NCBI GenBank assembly: GCA_003402745.1
Contig: QQND01000001.1
Coordinates: 1 to 64,000, forward strand
DNA: 64,000 nucleotides
Reading direction: 5' to 3'
DNA from: Verrucomicrobiota bacterium
Lineage (GTDB): Bacteria > Verrucomicrobiota > Verrucomicrobiia > Chthoniobacterales > Chthoniobacteraceae
In this document: piece by piece, positions 48,533-57,290 of the stretch
How the letters are laid out: the number at the start of each line of letters is the position of its first letter
Numbering within the stretch: position 1 is the first letter of the stretch
The notes under the pieces: generated by a model
Database searches by the model: none
Told to the model about the DNA's origin: nothing
Seen by the model: only the letters and a program-made list of their open reading frames with translations
Translations under genes and position numbers: made by a program

Positions 48533-49153
48533 ATGACACGAGGTCCCATCCCCCGAAAAACCGTTTACCGCCTGTCCCTTTATTACCGCGTTCTTCAAAG
48601 GCTGCGAGGCAACCTGATTGAGACGGTTTCTTCCGCCGCCCTGGCAAAAGTCTCCGGGGTGAAGCCGACACAGCTTCGAAAAGACCTCGCCTACTTAGGG
48701 CACTTCGGGACGCGGGGCCTCGGTTACAGCGTGGACGCGCTGTGCACAAAGCTGGTGGAGGTGATGGGAACAGCGAGCCTGCAGCCCGTAATTTTGGTGG
48801 GCGTCGGACAATTGGGATCTGCATTGCTCGGCTACGATGGGTTTGAGAGGGAAGGGTTCGAGATTGTGGGGGCGTTTGATTTGGACCATGCCAGGGGACG
48901 GATGGGGCGTGAAAAAATCAAACCAATGCCCATGGAAGCGCTTCCAAATTTCGTGAAGGAGCGGGGCATCAAAATCGCGATTCTCTGCGTGCCAGGGCAT
49001 GTGGCACAAGAGGTCGCAAACGAACTTGTGGGCAACGGGATTCAGGCGATCCTCAACTTTGCTCCCGCTGTGTTACAGGTGCCCGAAAACGCCGTTGTGA
49101 ACTCGGTAAATCTTGCGGCAGAGCTCGAAAACCTGAGCTACTTCATCCGGTAA
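48533..49153 (+). CDS. rex: Redox-sensing transcriptional repressor Rex
   Basis: 206 residues from the ATG at 48533 (MTRGPIPRKTVYRLSLYYRVLQRL). A GTG 36 bases earlier is in frame but Rex normally starts as chosen. It has the winged-helix domain (SSAALAKVSGVKPTQLRKDLAYLGHFGTRGLGY) and the NADH-binding Rossmann domain with ILVGVGQLGSALLGY and the C-terminal swapped helix (NLAAELENLSYFIR). Rex senses the NADH/NAD+ ratio and represses fermentative or respiratory genes. No full Rex operator (TTGTGAA-n-TTCACAA) was found, only a TTGTGAA half-site at 48494-48500. Confidence 0.95.
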   Translation: MTRGPIPRKTVYRLSLYYRVLQRLRGNLIETVSSAALAKVSGVKPTQLRKDLAYLGHFGTRGLGYSVDALCTKLVEVMGTASLQPVILVGVGQLGSALLGYDGFEREGFEIVGAFDLDHARGRMGREKIKPMPMEALPNFVKERGIKIAILCVPGHVAQEVANELVGNGIQAILNFAPAVLQVPENAVVNSVNLAAELENLSYFIR

Positions 49154-49167
49154 TTTCCCGAACTGCG

Positions 49168-50007
49168 ATGAATCTTGTTTCCCTTGGCACGCCCTTGCTG
49201 GCGCTCGAACTCACGCTCAACAGCGGACAAGCCTTTCACTGGAAGCGCGAGGGGCACGGATGGCTCGGAGCGATTGGGGAGGCCGCTGTTTATTTGGAAC
49301 AACGAAACGGCGAGCTTTTTGTAAACGCGGGAGCAGAGTCCGCCGCCTCGAATTACCTGGCTCTGGACCACCCACTGGAAGAAATCGCGGCCAGCTTTCC
49401 CAAGGATCCGGTGACACAGGAAGCGCTCTCATTTTGCCACGGGATGCGAATTTTGCGGCAACCCCGCTGGGAAGCCTTAGCGACTTTCATCACCTCCTCC
49501 ATGAAACAGGTGGCGCACATTGCACAAATTTCGCACACGCTGCGCCAGCGTTTCGGGCGTCCTCTGGATTGGGAGGGGCGTAGTATGCACACCTACCCTT
49601 CTCCGGAGGCCCTAGGCGCCTTGTCTGAGGCGGATCTAAGGGCCTGTGCTCTCGGCTACCGCGCGGCAAACCTGCTGGCAAGCGCACAGCGCATTGCAAG
49701 CGGCGACACAGATCTGGACAGGATCGCTGAACTTCCGGACGCGGAGGCGCAAATGGCCCTCCGAAACCTGCCCGGCGTGGGGGAAAAAGTCGCAAACTGC
49801 GCGCTGCTTTTTGGCTTCGAACGCTTGAAAGCCTTCCCAGTGGACGTTTGGATCGAACGGGTGATTCGGGTGCGTTATTTCAGAAAACGGCAAAAAGTAA
49901 CCCCCGCGACAATAAGAGCGTTTTGCTCAAAGTCGTTTGGGCCTTACGGTGGGTACGCGCAGCAGTACCTTTTCCACCACGCTCGCCTAACGTGGAAGAA
50001 GGGGTAG
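49168..50007 (+). CDS. OGG1-type 8-oxoguanine DNA glycosylase/AP lyase
   Basis: A 279-residue HhH-GPD enzyme. The N-terminal LNSGQAFHWKREGHGW matches the OGG_N domain of eukaryotic-type OGG1 (SGQxFxW). The catalytic lysine is K207 in LPGVGEKVANC and the assisting aspartate D226 in FPVDVW. It removes 8-oxoguanine and nicks the abasic site. The start lies 14 bp after rex, so they may share a transcript. The C-terminus ends normally (QQYLFHHARLTWKKG). OGG1-type enzymes are uncommon in bacteria compared with MutM. Confidence 0.92.
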   Translation: MNLVSLGTPLLALELTLNSGQAFHWKREGHGWLGAIGEAAVYLEQRNGELFVNAGAESAASNYLALDHPLEEIAASFPKDPVTQEALSFCHGMRILRQPRWEALATFITSSMKQVAHIAQISHTLRQRFGRPLDWEGRSMHTYPSPEALGALSEADLRACALGYRAANLLASAQRIASGDTDLDRIAELPDAEAQMALRNLPGVGEKVANCALLFGFERLKAFPVDVWIERVIRVRYFRKRQKVTPATIRAFCSKSFGPYGGYAQQYLFHHARLTWKKG

Positions 50008-50069
50008 AAGAGAGACACTTTCCAGTTTAAGATCGCGTCTCTCTGGCCCGCGACGCCTCTAAGCACCCC

Positions 50070-50786
50070 ATGATTGTTGATGTAGTCACTCATCCCTCGG
50101 AACTTCCTTTTCTCGCCAGACGCGGGATCGAGGAAGCTGTTTGCGTGGTCTTCGACGTACTAAGGGCGACTTCGACGATGCTCACCGCATTGGCTCACGG
50201 CGTCTTGGAAATCGTACCCGCAGCAACTATCGAGGAAGCCCTGTCTCTCAAAAAATCTTATCCGAACGCTCTTCTCGGCGGGGAGCGGCACGGCGATAAG
50301 ATCGCGGGCTTCGACTTAGGCAACTCCCCCTTGGAATACATGGATCGGCGCGGGGCAAAAATCATTTCCACGACCACGAACGGAACAATAGCACTCAAGG
50401 CGTGCGAGGGCGCGCAAGTCGTTCTCGTGGGGGCGGTGCTCAACTTGGATGCCGCGATTGAGGCGGTCCGCGCGCTCGCCCCCTCGCGTCTTATCGCGGT
50501 TTGTTCGGGCACTGGGACCGGCGTGGCGCTGGAAGATGTCTGGGCGGCAGGGGCGCTTGCAGGCCATTTCCAGCGGGAAAATCTCACCGATGAAGCCCGG
50601 ATGGCGATGGCGTTGCAGCAGGCTTATCAAGCGGCACCGGAAGCCCTGCGCGTTTCTAAGAACGGACGCGCGCTGCAGTCCCGGGGGAGGCTCTCCGATG
50701 TCGAATGGTGCGAAAACAGAGGCCGCCTCAGCACCGTGGGGGTGATGCGCGCGGGGGCGGTGCGCACATGGGAGGCTGGGGCTTGA
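50070..50786 (+). CDS. comB: 2-phosphosulfolactate phosphatase family protein (ComB)
   Basis: A 238-residue protein with the ComB marks VCVVFDVLRATSTMLTAL, LLGGERHGDKIAGFDLGNSPLEY, ISTTTNGTIAL and CSGTGTGVALEDVWAAGAL. The archaeal enzyme makes sulfolactate for coenzyme M. Bacterial relatives are common but their role is not settled, so the name describes family rather than proven pathway. The tonB-like gene begins one base after the stop. Confidence 0.9.
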   Translation: MIVDVVTHPSELPFLARRGIEEAVCVVFDVLRATSTMLTALAHGVLEIVPAATIEEALSLKKSYPNALLGGERHGDKIAGFDLGNSPLEYMDRRGAKIISTTTNGTIALKACEGAQVVLVGAVLNLDAAIEAVRALAPSRLIAVCSGTGTGVALEDVWAAGALAGHFQRENLTDEARMAMALQQAYQAAPEALRVSKNGRALQSRGRLSDVEWCENRGRLSTVGVMRAGAVRTWEAGA

Positions 50787-50787
50787 G

Positions 50788-51909
50788 ATGAAGTGGGAGC
50801 TTCCAGGATTTGCCAAGCGCGTCATCAACGCGGTGCCGGATTTAAACGACCAGCCCGAAAAGGTGCAGGCGGCAACCGCGATCGCCGGCTCGCTGGCGTT
50901 TCATCTGCTTCTCCTCCTGATTTGGTTGCTACTTCAGAACGGCGTCCTTGGGAAACTGCTCGAGTCGCTGCCCCCAAAAGAAGTCCCGATCGAAATAGTG
51001 ATCCAGACGATTTCCATTTTACCCGAGCGCATGCTTTCCACCCTGGACCAACTTCGGGACAAGGGCCGTGTGGATTCTGCCGGTTTGAGCGAGGCAAAGG
51101 AGGCCCCGAAAAACGCGCCCTTTGAATCGGACAAAAACCTGGAAGCGGGCAGCAAGGAGATCCCCATGGGATCCTCCCCCGTGCCCCAAACCGGTGCCAA
51201 AGAGCGGACCATCGACCGATCACTGGTCCAGCGGGAGGCTAAAATCGGATCGACCGGCGCGCAACAGTCCAAGCCGACGCCGGATCTGGCCCGTTTGGGA
51301 GCCAGCAACACAAGTTCCAAAACGTCTGCGGCCAAGGTCGCTTCGCTCGCAAAAAAACGCGCCCCCCTGCCCCAACCAGGGACTGAAGCGGAACGCGTCG
51401 AAGATATCGAAGACTTGGGCGGAGAACTCGTTTTCCGAAAGGTCGCCGCCGGCGTCGCGGCCCCCGTCAAGGTGAGCGAAACGGTGGGTACGGGGAAAAA
51501 ACAAAAGTCTGTGGATGACATCCTCGAAGAAGAAGCCCAAGAGGGAAAACAGCAGACCAAAACCGATGGAGGGCTCGCCCAGAACGGAAAATTAGGGGTC
51601 AATGCCTCCCGGGCGCCAATGGCCGTTTACATGAAGTCCGTGAGCCGTGCCATCGGGGCGCGTTGGAATGTGCTCGTGAAATCCAAAAATGATTCGCTGG
51701 ACACCGGTTCCGCCAAGGTGAAGTTCCGCGTGGCGGCAGACGGCTCCATCCGTGACGTGACGCTGGTGCAATGCACGGCGAACCAAGAATTCTCGGACCT
51801 TTGCCTGAACGTGGTCAAACAGTGCGTCCTGGAGGCCCCGCCCCCAGAGGCCAAGCCCCTCCTTAGGGACGGCCTGTTGGAAATCCCTTTTACCTTTTCA
51901 CTATTCTAA
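50788..51909 (+). CDS. TonB/TolA-like energy-transducing protein
   Basis: A 373-residue protein with one N-terminal transmembrane helix (AFHLLLLLIWLLLQNGVLG) after a cytoplasmic stretch of about 35 residues. A long low-complexity periplasmic spacer (51060-51600) precedes a C-terminal TonB/TolA domain (YMKSVSRAIGARWNVLVKSKND, KVKFRVAADGSIRDVTLV, ...LLEIPFTFSLF). With the ExbB- and ExbD-like genes 10 and 740 bp downstream it forms a complete proton-driven transducer. Whether it works with outer-membrane transporters (TonB) or in envelope integrity (TolA) is open; no Pal or TolB is nearby. Confidence 0.85.
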   Translation: MKWELPGFAKRVINAVPDLNDQPEKVQAATAIAGSLAFHLLLLLIWLLLQNGVLGKLLESLPPKEVPIEIVIQTISILPERMLSTLDQLRDKGRVDSAGLSEAKEAPKNAPFESDKNLEAGSKEIPMGSSPVPQTGAKERTIDRSLVQREAKIGSTGAQQSKPTPDLARLGASNTSSKTSAAKVASLAKKRAPLPQPGTEAERVEDIEDLGGELVFRKVAAGVAAPVKVSETVGTGKKQKSVDDILEEEAQEGKQQTKTDGGLAQNGKLGVNASRAPMAVYMKSVSRAIGARWNVLVKSKNDSLDTGSAKVKFRVAADGSIRDVTLVQCTANQEFSDLCLNVVKQCVLEAPPPEAKPLLRDGLLEIPFTFSLF

Positions 51910-51919
51910 TCCCAACCAA

Positions 51920-52594
51920 ATGAACTCTCAGTCAGTCAACGAAATCATACAGTTTTTCAACAGGGGCGGAGCTTTTATGTATCTCTTGGCGGCCTGCTCC
52001 GTCGTGGGCGTGGCAGTCATCCTGCTTCGCCTGCTGGGCCTCAGGCGCGACCTTGCCGTTCCTGCCGTCCTCCGCTTGGAGGTGGAACGGATGCAGTCGG
52101 ACACGGAAAACCCGACTGGCCGGCTCGCCGCATTTTTGATGGCAGACCGCTCTCCCTTGGGGCGAGTGATCCGCGTGGCACTCAAGCATCTGGAGGTATC
52201 GCGCACAGAAAACCAAGATGCCGTCCAAGTGGCGGCGCGCCGTGAAATGGTGCGTCTCGAGCAAGGTCTTTTCATTTTAGAAATTCTCATCGGGATCACC
52301 CCGCTGCTCGGGCTTTTGGGAGCCGTTTCTGGACTGGTTAAAGTTTTCGGGGCCTTCGGGGATGCCGCAGGCCAAAGCGACCCGCATGTGATTGCGAGTG
52401 GCATTGCCGAAGCGCTGACGACGACCGTGGTTGGCCTTGCCATAGCGATCCCATGCCTCATTGCTTACTCCTGTTTCGTGCGAAAAATCGAAACCATCGC
52501 CTCGGAAATGGAGTCGATCGTTTCGCTGCTTTTAAGCAAAAGTTACCAGCACAGGACTTGGCGGAGGACTACGGAATCCAACCCAGCACCCTGA
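51920..52594 (+). CDS. MotA/TolQ/ExbB proton channel protein
   Basis: A 224-residue membrane protein with three helices: AFMYLLAACSVVGVAVILLRLL near 18-39, then FILEILIGITPLLGLLGAVSGLVKVF and EALTTTVVGLAIAIPCLIAYSCFV. The family signature TPLLGLLGAVSGLVKVF and the TTVVGLAIAIP helix are clear. It forms the proton channel with the ExbD-like product and drives the TonB-like protein. It starts 11 bases after the tonB-like stop. Confidence 0.93.
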   Translation: MNSQSVNEIIQFFNRGGAFMYLLAACSVVGVAVILLRLLGLRRDLAVPAVLRLEVERMQSDTENPTGRLAAFLMADRSPLGRVIRVALKHLEVSRTENQDAVQVAARREMVRLEQGLFILEILIGITPLLGLLGAVSGLVKVFGAFGDAAGQSDPHVIASGIAEALTTTVVGLAIAIPCLIAYSCFVRKIETIASEMESIVSLLLSKSYQHRTWRRTTESNPAP

Positions 52595-52645
52595 GGTGCC
52601 GCGTGAACCCGCCCTGACCAACAAAGACAAGCCCGCACAAACGCT

Positions 52646-53059
52646 ATGAATTTCTACCCCAAACGCAGGCGCGCGCCGCAGGTCATCATCGTGTCGTTGA
52701 TCGATATTTTTGCGATCCTCCTGATTTTCGTGATCGTTTCCACCACCTTCAAGAAGGAGCAAGCGGCGGTCACCATCCGGCTGCCTGAATCCAAAACAGC
52801 GACGTTGGCCCAACCCAAAAAAGAGCCGATTATTTTAACGATCTCCAAAGAGTCGCAGCTTTACCTCGACGAAAAGCCCGTGATTTTAGAACGGCTAGCC
52901 CCCATGCTTCGGGAACTGGTGAAACAAGATCCCTCCACGTTTTTCGCCCTGAACGCCGACCGCGATGCACCCTTTGGCACGGTTTTGCACGTGCTTGATG
53001 GGTTGAAAGAAGCCGGCATCAAGGGCAACCTCACCGCTTTTATGGAGCGCCCAAAATGA
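52646..53059 (+). CDS. ExbD/TolR-type biopolymer transport protein
   Basis: A 137-residue protein with a short cytoplasmic N-terminus (MNFYPKRRRAPQ) and one transmembrane helix (VIIVSLIDIFAILLIFVIVSTTF) that carries the proton-translocating aspartate in SLIDIFAILL. A periplasmic domain (LTISKESQLYLDEKPVILERL) follows. It partners the ExbB-like protein. Its stop overlaps the def start (ATGA). Confidence 0.92.
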   Translation: MNFYPKRRRAPQVIIVSLIDIFAILLIFVIVSTTFKKEQAAVTIRLPESKTATLAQPKKEPIILTISKESQLYLDEKPVILERLAPMLRELVKQDPSTFFALNADRDAPFGTVLHVLDGLKEAGIKGNLTAFMERPK

Positions 53060-53607
53060 TTTTACCTATTGTACTCTTTGGTGACCCTGTATTGCGAGCC
53101 GTCGGAGGTCGGGTGGACAAAATCACCGACAAGGTCAAGCAATTCGCAGCCGACATGCTCGAAACCATGCGCGAAGCGGATGGCGTTGGACTTGCCGCCC
53201 AGCAGGTTGCCATCCCCCTTCAAATCGCCGTCATTGACGTAAGGGAGGTCGAAGAACGGCCCAGTAAAATGTGGATTGAAGGTCAGGAAGTGGATCCGAG
53301 CGCCTATATGCCGATGGTCATCCTCAATCCGGAGCTGACTTTTGGAAAGGAGAAGGTGGTAGGTGTGGAAGGCTGCCTTTCCTTTCCAAAAATGAACGCC
53401 GATATCGTGCGGTTTGCCAGGGTTCGCTGCCAGGCCACAACGCTGGAAGGCGGAAAGTGGGATTTTGAAGCGGAGGGCCTTTTGGCTCGGGCGCTCCAAC
53501 ATGAAGTCGACCATCTCAACGGCGTTTTGTTCATCGACCGCATGAATTCAGCAGCCAAGGCCAGCTTGGCGGGCAAGTTAAAACGCCTAATGCGGGCAAG
53601 CAAATAA
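53056..53607 (+). CDS. def: Peptide deformylase
   Basis: A 183-residue metallohydrolase with all three family motifs: GVGLAAQQVA (I), EGCLSFP (II, metal-binding Cys) and LQHEVDHLNG (III, HExxH). It removes the formyl group from nascent proteins. It overlaps the exbD-like gene by four bases and is followed after 19 bp by rlmN. Confidence 0.96.
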   Translation: MILPIVLFGDPVLRAVGGRVDKITDKVKQFAADMLETMREADGVGLAAQQVAIPLQIAVIDVREVEERPSKMWIEGQEVDPSAYMPMVILNPELTFGKEKVVGVEGCLSFPKMNADIVRFARVRCQATTLEGGKWDFEAEGLLARALQHEVDHLNGVLFIDRMNSAAKASLAGKLKRLMRASK

Positions 53608-53626
53608 TCGGCCACCCCGGAGAGCC

Positions 53627-54730
53627 GTGCCCCTCGAATCTCTTTACGACCTCAGCTTTAAGACCCTGCAATCCCGCCTCCTGTCGGACGGGGTCCGCCC
53701 CATCCATGCCGTACAGCTGTGGAAACTCCTCTACTACGAATTAGAGCCTGATCCAAACACGAGCGACATGCTTTCGCCCCCATTGAGGCGTTGGCTTAAA
53801 GCCGCTCTAGAAGAATCACTCACACTCTCGCAGCCGTCGGTTTGCGACCGGCTCGACAGTTCGGACGGCCTGACAAAAAAGCTGCTCCTGCGATTGCACG
53901 ACGGTCAGGAAATCGAGACGGTCGTGATGGGATATCCGGGGCGATTCACGGCGTGTATCAGCTCGCAGGCGGGCTGCGCGATGGGCTGCGTTTTTTGTGC
54001 AACCGGGCAGATGGGATTTGTCCGACACCTGAGCCACGGGGAGATCGTAACGCAGGTCATGGAGGCTCAGCGCCTCTTGAGAGCGGAGGGAAACAAGCTG
54101 CGAAACCTTGTCCTGATGGGCATGGGGGAACCTCTGCACAATTACGACGTGGTCATGGAGGCTCTCGCCTCCGTTTGCCACCTGCCGGGAATAGGCATCG
54201 CTCCGTCTCGGATTTCCGTGAGTACCGTCGGCCTTGTTCCCGGAATCATCCGCTTCACAGAAGAACGACTGCCCTATTCCCTCGCCATCAGCTTGCACGC
54301 CGCCACAGACGCCGAGCGCTCCGCACTGCTCCCCGTGAACCAGCGCTGGCCACTAAGCGAACTCATGGAAGCCTGTCGATATTACAGCAGGAAACTTCAG
54401 CGGAAGGTGTTTTTCGGATGGACCCTGATTGCCGGACAAAACGATTCTGCTGACCATGCGCTTGTTCTTTTAGAACTTCTCCAGGGGCTGGATGCACACG
54501 TGAATTTGATCAGGCTTAACCGTACCGCAGGCTTCTCAGGCCGCACGAGCGAGGAACCTTCCACAACCGCCTTCCAAAAAGCAATTCAAGAGGCCGGTGT
54601 TCCCTGCACCGTCCGACAGTATAGGGGGATCGACGTGGCTGCAGGCTGCGGCCAACTCAGGGCCGACCGGCAGAAATTCAAATCTCCGGAAATAGAGTGT
54701 CCCCCAAATAAAGCGTCGGCCGTTTCGTAA
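53627..54730 (+). CDS. rlmN: 23S rRNA (adenine-C2)-methyltransferase RlmN
   Basis: 367 residues from a GTG at 53627. It is a radical-SAM enzyme with the cluster-binding CAMGCVFC inside SSQAGCAMGCVFCATGQMGFVR, the GMGEPLHNYD motif, STVGLVPGI and the C-terminal methyl-accepting cysteine in DVAAGCGQL. It methylates A2503 of 23S rRNA and some tRNAs. It fits a housekeeping run with def. Confidence 0.95.
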   Translation: MPLESLYDLSFKTLQSRLLSDGVRPIHAVQLWKLLYYELEPDPNTSDMLSPPLRRWLKAALEESLTLSQPSVCDRLDSSDGLTKKLLLRLHDGQEIETVVMGYPGRFTACISSQAGCAMGCVFCATGQMGFVRHLSHGEIVTQVMEAQRLLRAEGNKLRNLVLMGMGEPLHNYDVVMEALASVCHLPGIGIAPSRISVSTVGLVPGIIRFTEERLPYSLAISLHAATDAERSALLPVNQRWPLSELMEACRYYSRKLQRKVFFGWTLIAGQNDSADHALVLLELLQGLDAHVNLIRLNRTAGFSGRTSEEPSTTAFQKAIQEAGVPCTVRQYRGIDVAAGCGQLRADRQKFKSPEIECPPNKASAVS

Positions 54731-54775
54731 CGTTCGGAGTTCCAAGTTCGAGTCGGCCGGGACAAGTTCCCTTCG

Positions 54776-55732
54776 CTAACGCACTGGATTGACCACATTT
54801 TGGGGCCGCCCTTCCATCCAACGCTGAATGTTTTCAACCGTAGTGGCCAAGAGGCGGCGGCGGGCATTGGGCGTTGCCCAAGCGATGTGCGGCGTGATGA
54901 TGCAGTTTCGGGCGCTCAAGAGCGGGTTCGTCGCCGGGGGCGGTTCGACGGAAAGGACATCCAAGCCGGCCCCCGCAATCACACCGGCATTGAGCGCAGC
55001 AGCGAGATCCCCCTCATGAATAAGCGCGCCGCGGGCGGTGTTGATCAAAAATGCAGAGGGCTTCATCAGCCGCAACCGTTCCGCGTTAACAAGCTCTCGG
55101 GTGTGCTCAGTGAGCGGACAGTGCAGACTCACCACGTCGCTCTCGCGCAGTAACTGCTCCAAGCCAACATGCTGAAACTCGCTTTTTTCCGGAGCGTTGC
55201 GGCGGTGGGCAAGAATCCGCATGCCAAAGGCACTGCCAATGCGCCCCACCATTTCTCCGATCCGCCCGAAACCGACAACTCCAAGGGTCGCCCCCTGCAA
55301 ATCGGTAAGCGTGCCGTCCCAATAACAAAAATCGGCGGAGCGACTCCAACGCCCGGCGCGGACGGTATCTGAGTGATACCCGATGCGATTGGTCAACTCC
55401 AGCAGCAAAGCGATTGCAGCCTGCGCCGTGTTTGGCGTGCCGTATTCAGGCACGTTGCACACGGGAATCCCATGTTCCCGGGCCGCATCGACATCAACGA
55501 CGTTGTATCCGGTGGCGAGAACGCCGATACACTTGAGGTGGGGTAGTTCAAGGAGGAGTTCGCGAGAGATGGGTGTTTTGTTTGTCAGCAAAACATCTGC
55601 GTTTTGGGCGCGCTTAAGAACCTCTTCGGGAAGGCTTCTGTCATAAACCTGACATTTGCCCAGTGCCTTGAGAGGCTCCCAGCTGCAGTCCCCGGGGTTT
55701 GCGGTAAATCCGTCCAAAACAACGATATTCAT
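54776..55732 (-). CDS. D-2-hydroxyacid dehydrogenase (glycerate dehydrogenase-like)
   Basis: 318 residues from the ATG at 55732 (MNIVVLDGFTANPGDCSWEPLKALG); a start five codons earlier is possible. It has the NAD-binding GVVGFGRIGEMVG and catalytic Arg, Glu and His in INTARGALIHE, DVLSVEPPP and TPHIAWAT. The N-terminus and GVLATGYNVVDVDAAREHGIPVCNVPEYGTPNTAQ are close to hydroxypyruvate/glycerate dehydrogenases. It would interconvert glycerate and hydroxypyruvate or a similar pair. It is single-gene and antiparallel to its neighbours. Confidence 0.92.
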   Translation of the reverse strand: MNIVVLDGFTANPGDCSWEPLKALGKCQVYDRSLPEEVLKRAQNADVLLTNKTPISRELLLELPHLKCIGVLATGYNVVDVDAAREHGIPVCNVPEYGTPNTAQAAIALLLELTNRIGYHSDTVRAGRWSRSADFCYWDGTLTDLQGATLGVVGFGRIGEMVGRIGSAFGMRILAHRRNAPEKSEFQHVGLEQLLRESDVVSLHCPLTEHTRELVNAERLRLMKPSAFLINTARGALIHEGDLAAALNAGVIAGAGLDVLSVEPPPATNPLLSARNCIITPHIAWATPNARRRLLATTVENIQRWMEGRPQNVVNPVR

Positions 55733-55879
55733 CCCCCTATTGTTCACATTTTAGGGCAAGCAGCAGGGACTTTTTTTGCCGGCCCCTGATTTGCCTGCAT
55801 GCCTGGGGGGAGAAGCACGAAGGGCTTGTGTAAATTCATGGGGTGTCTTCCGGCGGAAACTGATATCTTGAAGCCTTCT

Positions 55880-57109
55880 ATGGTCGGCACTCCTAAGTTG
55901 ATCGGTTTGGCTGCACTGCTTTTTTTTCTGGCAGGACGGAGCGGTTTTGCAAAGAACAGCCCCCTCGCGCCTCCGCCCGACTGGAGCTGGCTTGCGCACT
56001 GCGCGCACTCGATGCCCCGGGAGGAATTTGCGCGGCTGCTGCAAAACCACTACGCGCGCAACGATGCAGCCGCCGGCTCCGTAGAGGTGGGGGAAGCCAG
56101 TGTCCGAATCCGGACGGAGGGGGATGCTTGGCAGGAGGTTCCCTTCGCGACCGGCGGGGAGCATCAGGGAACCGGCCCTGCCCGTTTTTGGAGGAAGGCC
56201 GCGGAATTGGGACCTGCGCCCCTGGGAAAGCCGCTGCAGGGGGTTAAGATTGTGCTAGATCCGGGGCACCTTGGGGGAGAATGGGCGGCGATGGAGGAGC
56301 GCTTTTTCCAACTCGGAAAAACTCGTCCAGTGGCCGAAGGAGATCTGACACTGGCAGTGGCAAAGCGGCTCAAACCCATGCTTGAAAAGCTTGGGGCACA
56401 GGCTGTTTTACTCCGAAAGAGCGACAGGCCTGTCACCCGCCAGCGGGCCAAAACCCTGGAACCCGCCGCTGCCGCTGAATTGACCGGGGCTTACACCGCA
56501 GAGCGATTGCGACGCCAAAGCGAACTTTTCTTTTACCGCATCAGCGAAATCCGCGCTCGGGCCCAACTCGTAAACGAGTTGCTCAAACCGGACGTGGTGG
56601 TTTGTTTGCACATGAATGCGGAGGAATGGGGAGAGCCGGAGCATCCCGTCCTCCAGCCCCGCAACCATCTTCATGCCATCGTAAACGGATGCTACGGGCG
56701 GCGCGAACTGGAGTCGGACGACATCCGAGCAGAGATGCTGGCCCACTTGTTTGGAAGGATCGCAGACGAGGCAGTGCCTTTGAGCGAATGCGTGGTGGAG
56801 ACGTTGGCAGAGGCGACGGGGCTGCCTCCTTACACCTACTTTTCAAACAACGCCTTCCGGGCCGGTGAAGGGCCGTACTTGTATTCGCGCAACCTTCTTG
56901 CCAACAGGCTTTACCGAGTACCCGTTGTTTTTCTAGAACCCTACGTCATGAATAGCAGCCCGGTTTGGAGACGCGTTCAAATGGGAGACTATTCCGGGGA
57001 AAAGGTCGTGGACGGCGTACCGCAAAAAAGCTTGGTCGTGGAGTATGCAACGGGGGTTGCAGAAGGCCTTGCCCGGTACTTCCGTCGGGAGCGGCCTTCG
57101 GGCAAGTAG
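55880..57109 (+). CDS. Exported N-acetylmuramoyl-L-alanine amidase-like protein
   Basis: 409 residues from the ATG at 55880, which gives a proper signal peptide (MVGTPKLIGLAALLFFLAGRSGFA); an in-frame ATG at 55799 adds 27 residues without signal character. The Amidase_3-like core has the zinc histidine in VLDPGHLGGEWAAMEER and the later VVCLHMNAEEWG. The inserts between these are longer than in classical AmiC enzymes, so substrate specificity may differ. Expected role: cleavage of peptide stems from peptidoglycan. Confidence 0.85.
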   Translation: MVGTPKLIGLAALLFFLAGRSGFAKNSPLAPPPDWSWLAHCAHSMPREEFARLLQNHYARNDAAAGSVEVGEASVRIRTEGDAWQEVPFATGGEHQGTGPARFWRKAAELGPAPLGKPLQGVKIVLDPGHLGGEWAAMEERFFQLGKTRPVAEGDLTLAVAKRLKPMLEKLGAQAVLLRKSDRPVTRQRAKTLEPAAAAELTGAYTAERLRRQSELFFYRISEIRARAQLVNELLKPDVVVCLHMNAEEWGEPEHPVLQPRNHLHAIVNGCYGRRELESDDIRAEMLAHLFGRIADEAVPLSECVVETLAEATGLPPYTYFSNNAFRAGEGPYLYSRNLLANRLYRVPVVFLEPYVMNSSPVWRRVQMGDYSGEKVVDGVPQKSLVVEYATGVAEGLARYFRRERPSGK

Positions 57110-57280
57110 GAAGTCGGAAAGTCGGGCCGGAGGCCAAGGCCCAAAAAGCTTACACCGGCGAGGGAGCTGCGGATGCGCGAGCCGGCCAAATTGCAGCAAA
57201 ACTATCAGCCGGGCAGTCGCAAGCTTTCTTTCCGCTTCGCGTGTCTCCGCGTGACCCTCGGCCCTTGATGCGTTATGCTA

Positions 57281-57285
57281 GGAGG
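57281..57285 (+). promoter_or_regulatory. Shine-Dalgarno site of rseP
   Basis: GGAGG is followed after five bases (TGAAC) by the ATG at 57291. This decides the start over an in-frame GTG at 57285. Clear SD sites are rare in this window. Confidence 0.8.
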
Positions 57286-57290
57286 TGAAC

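Noticed and set aside
47613..48824. Longer 403-codon version of the pseudouridine synthase
   Set aside because: The added N-terminal part overlaps rex and lacks conservation, while MRLNRYLAAAGLGSRR is the normal family start.
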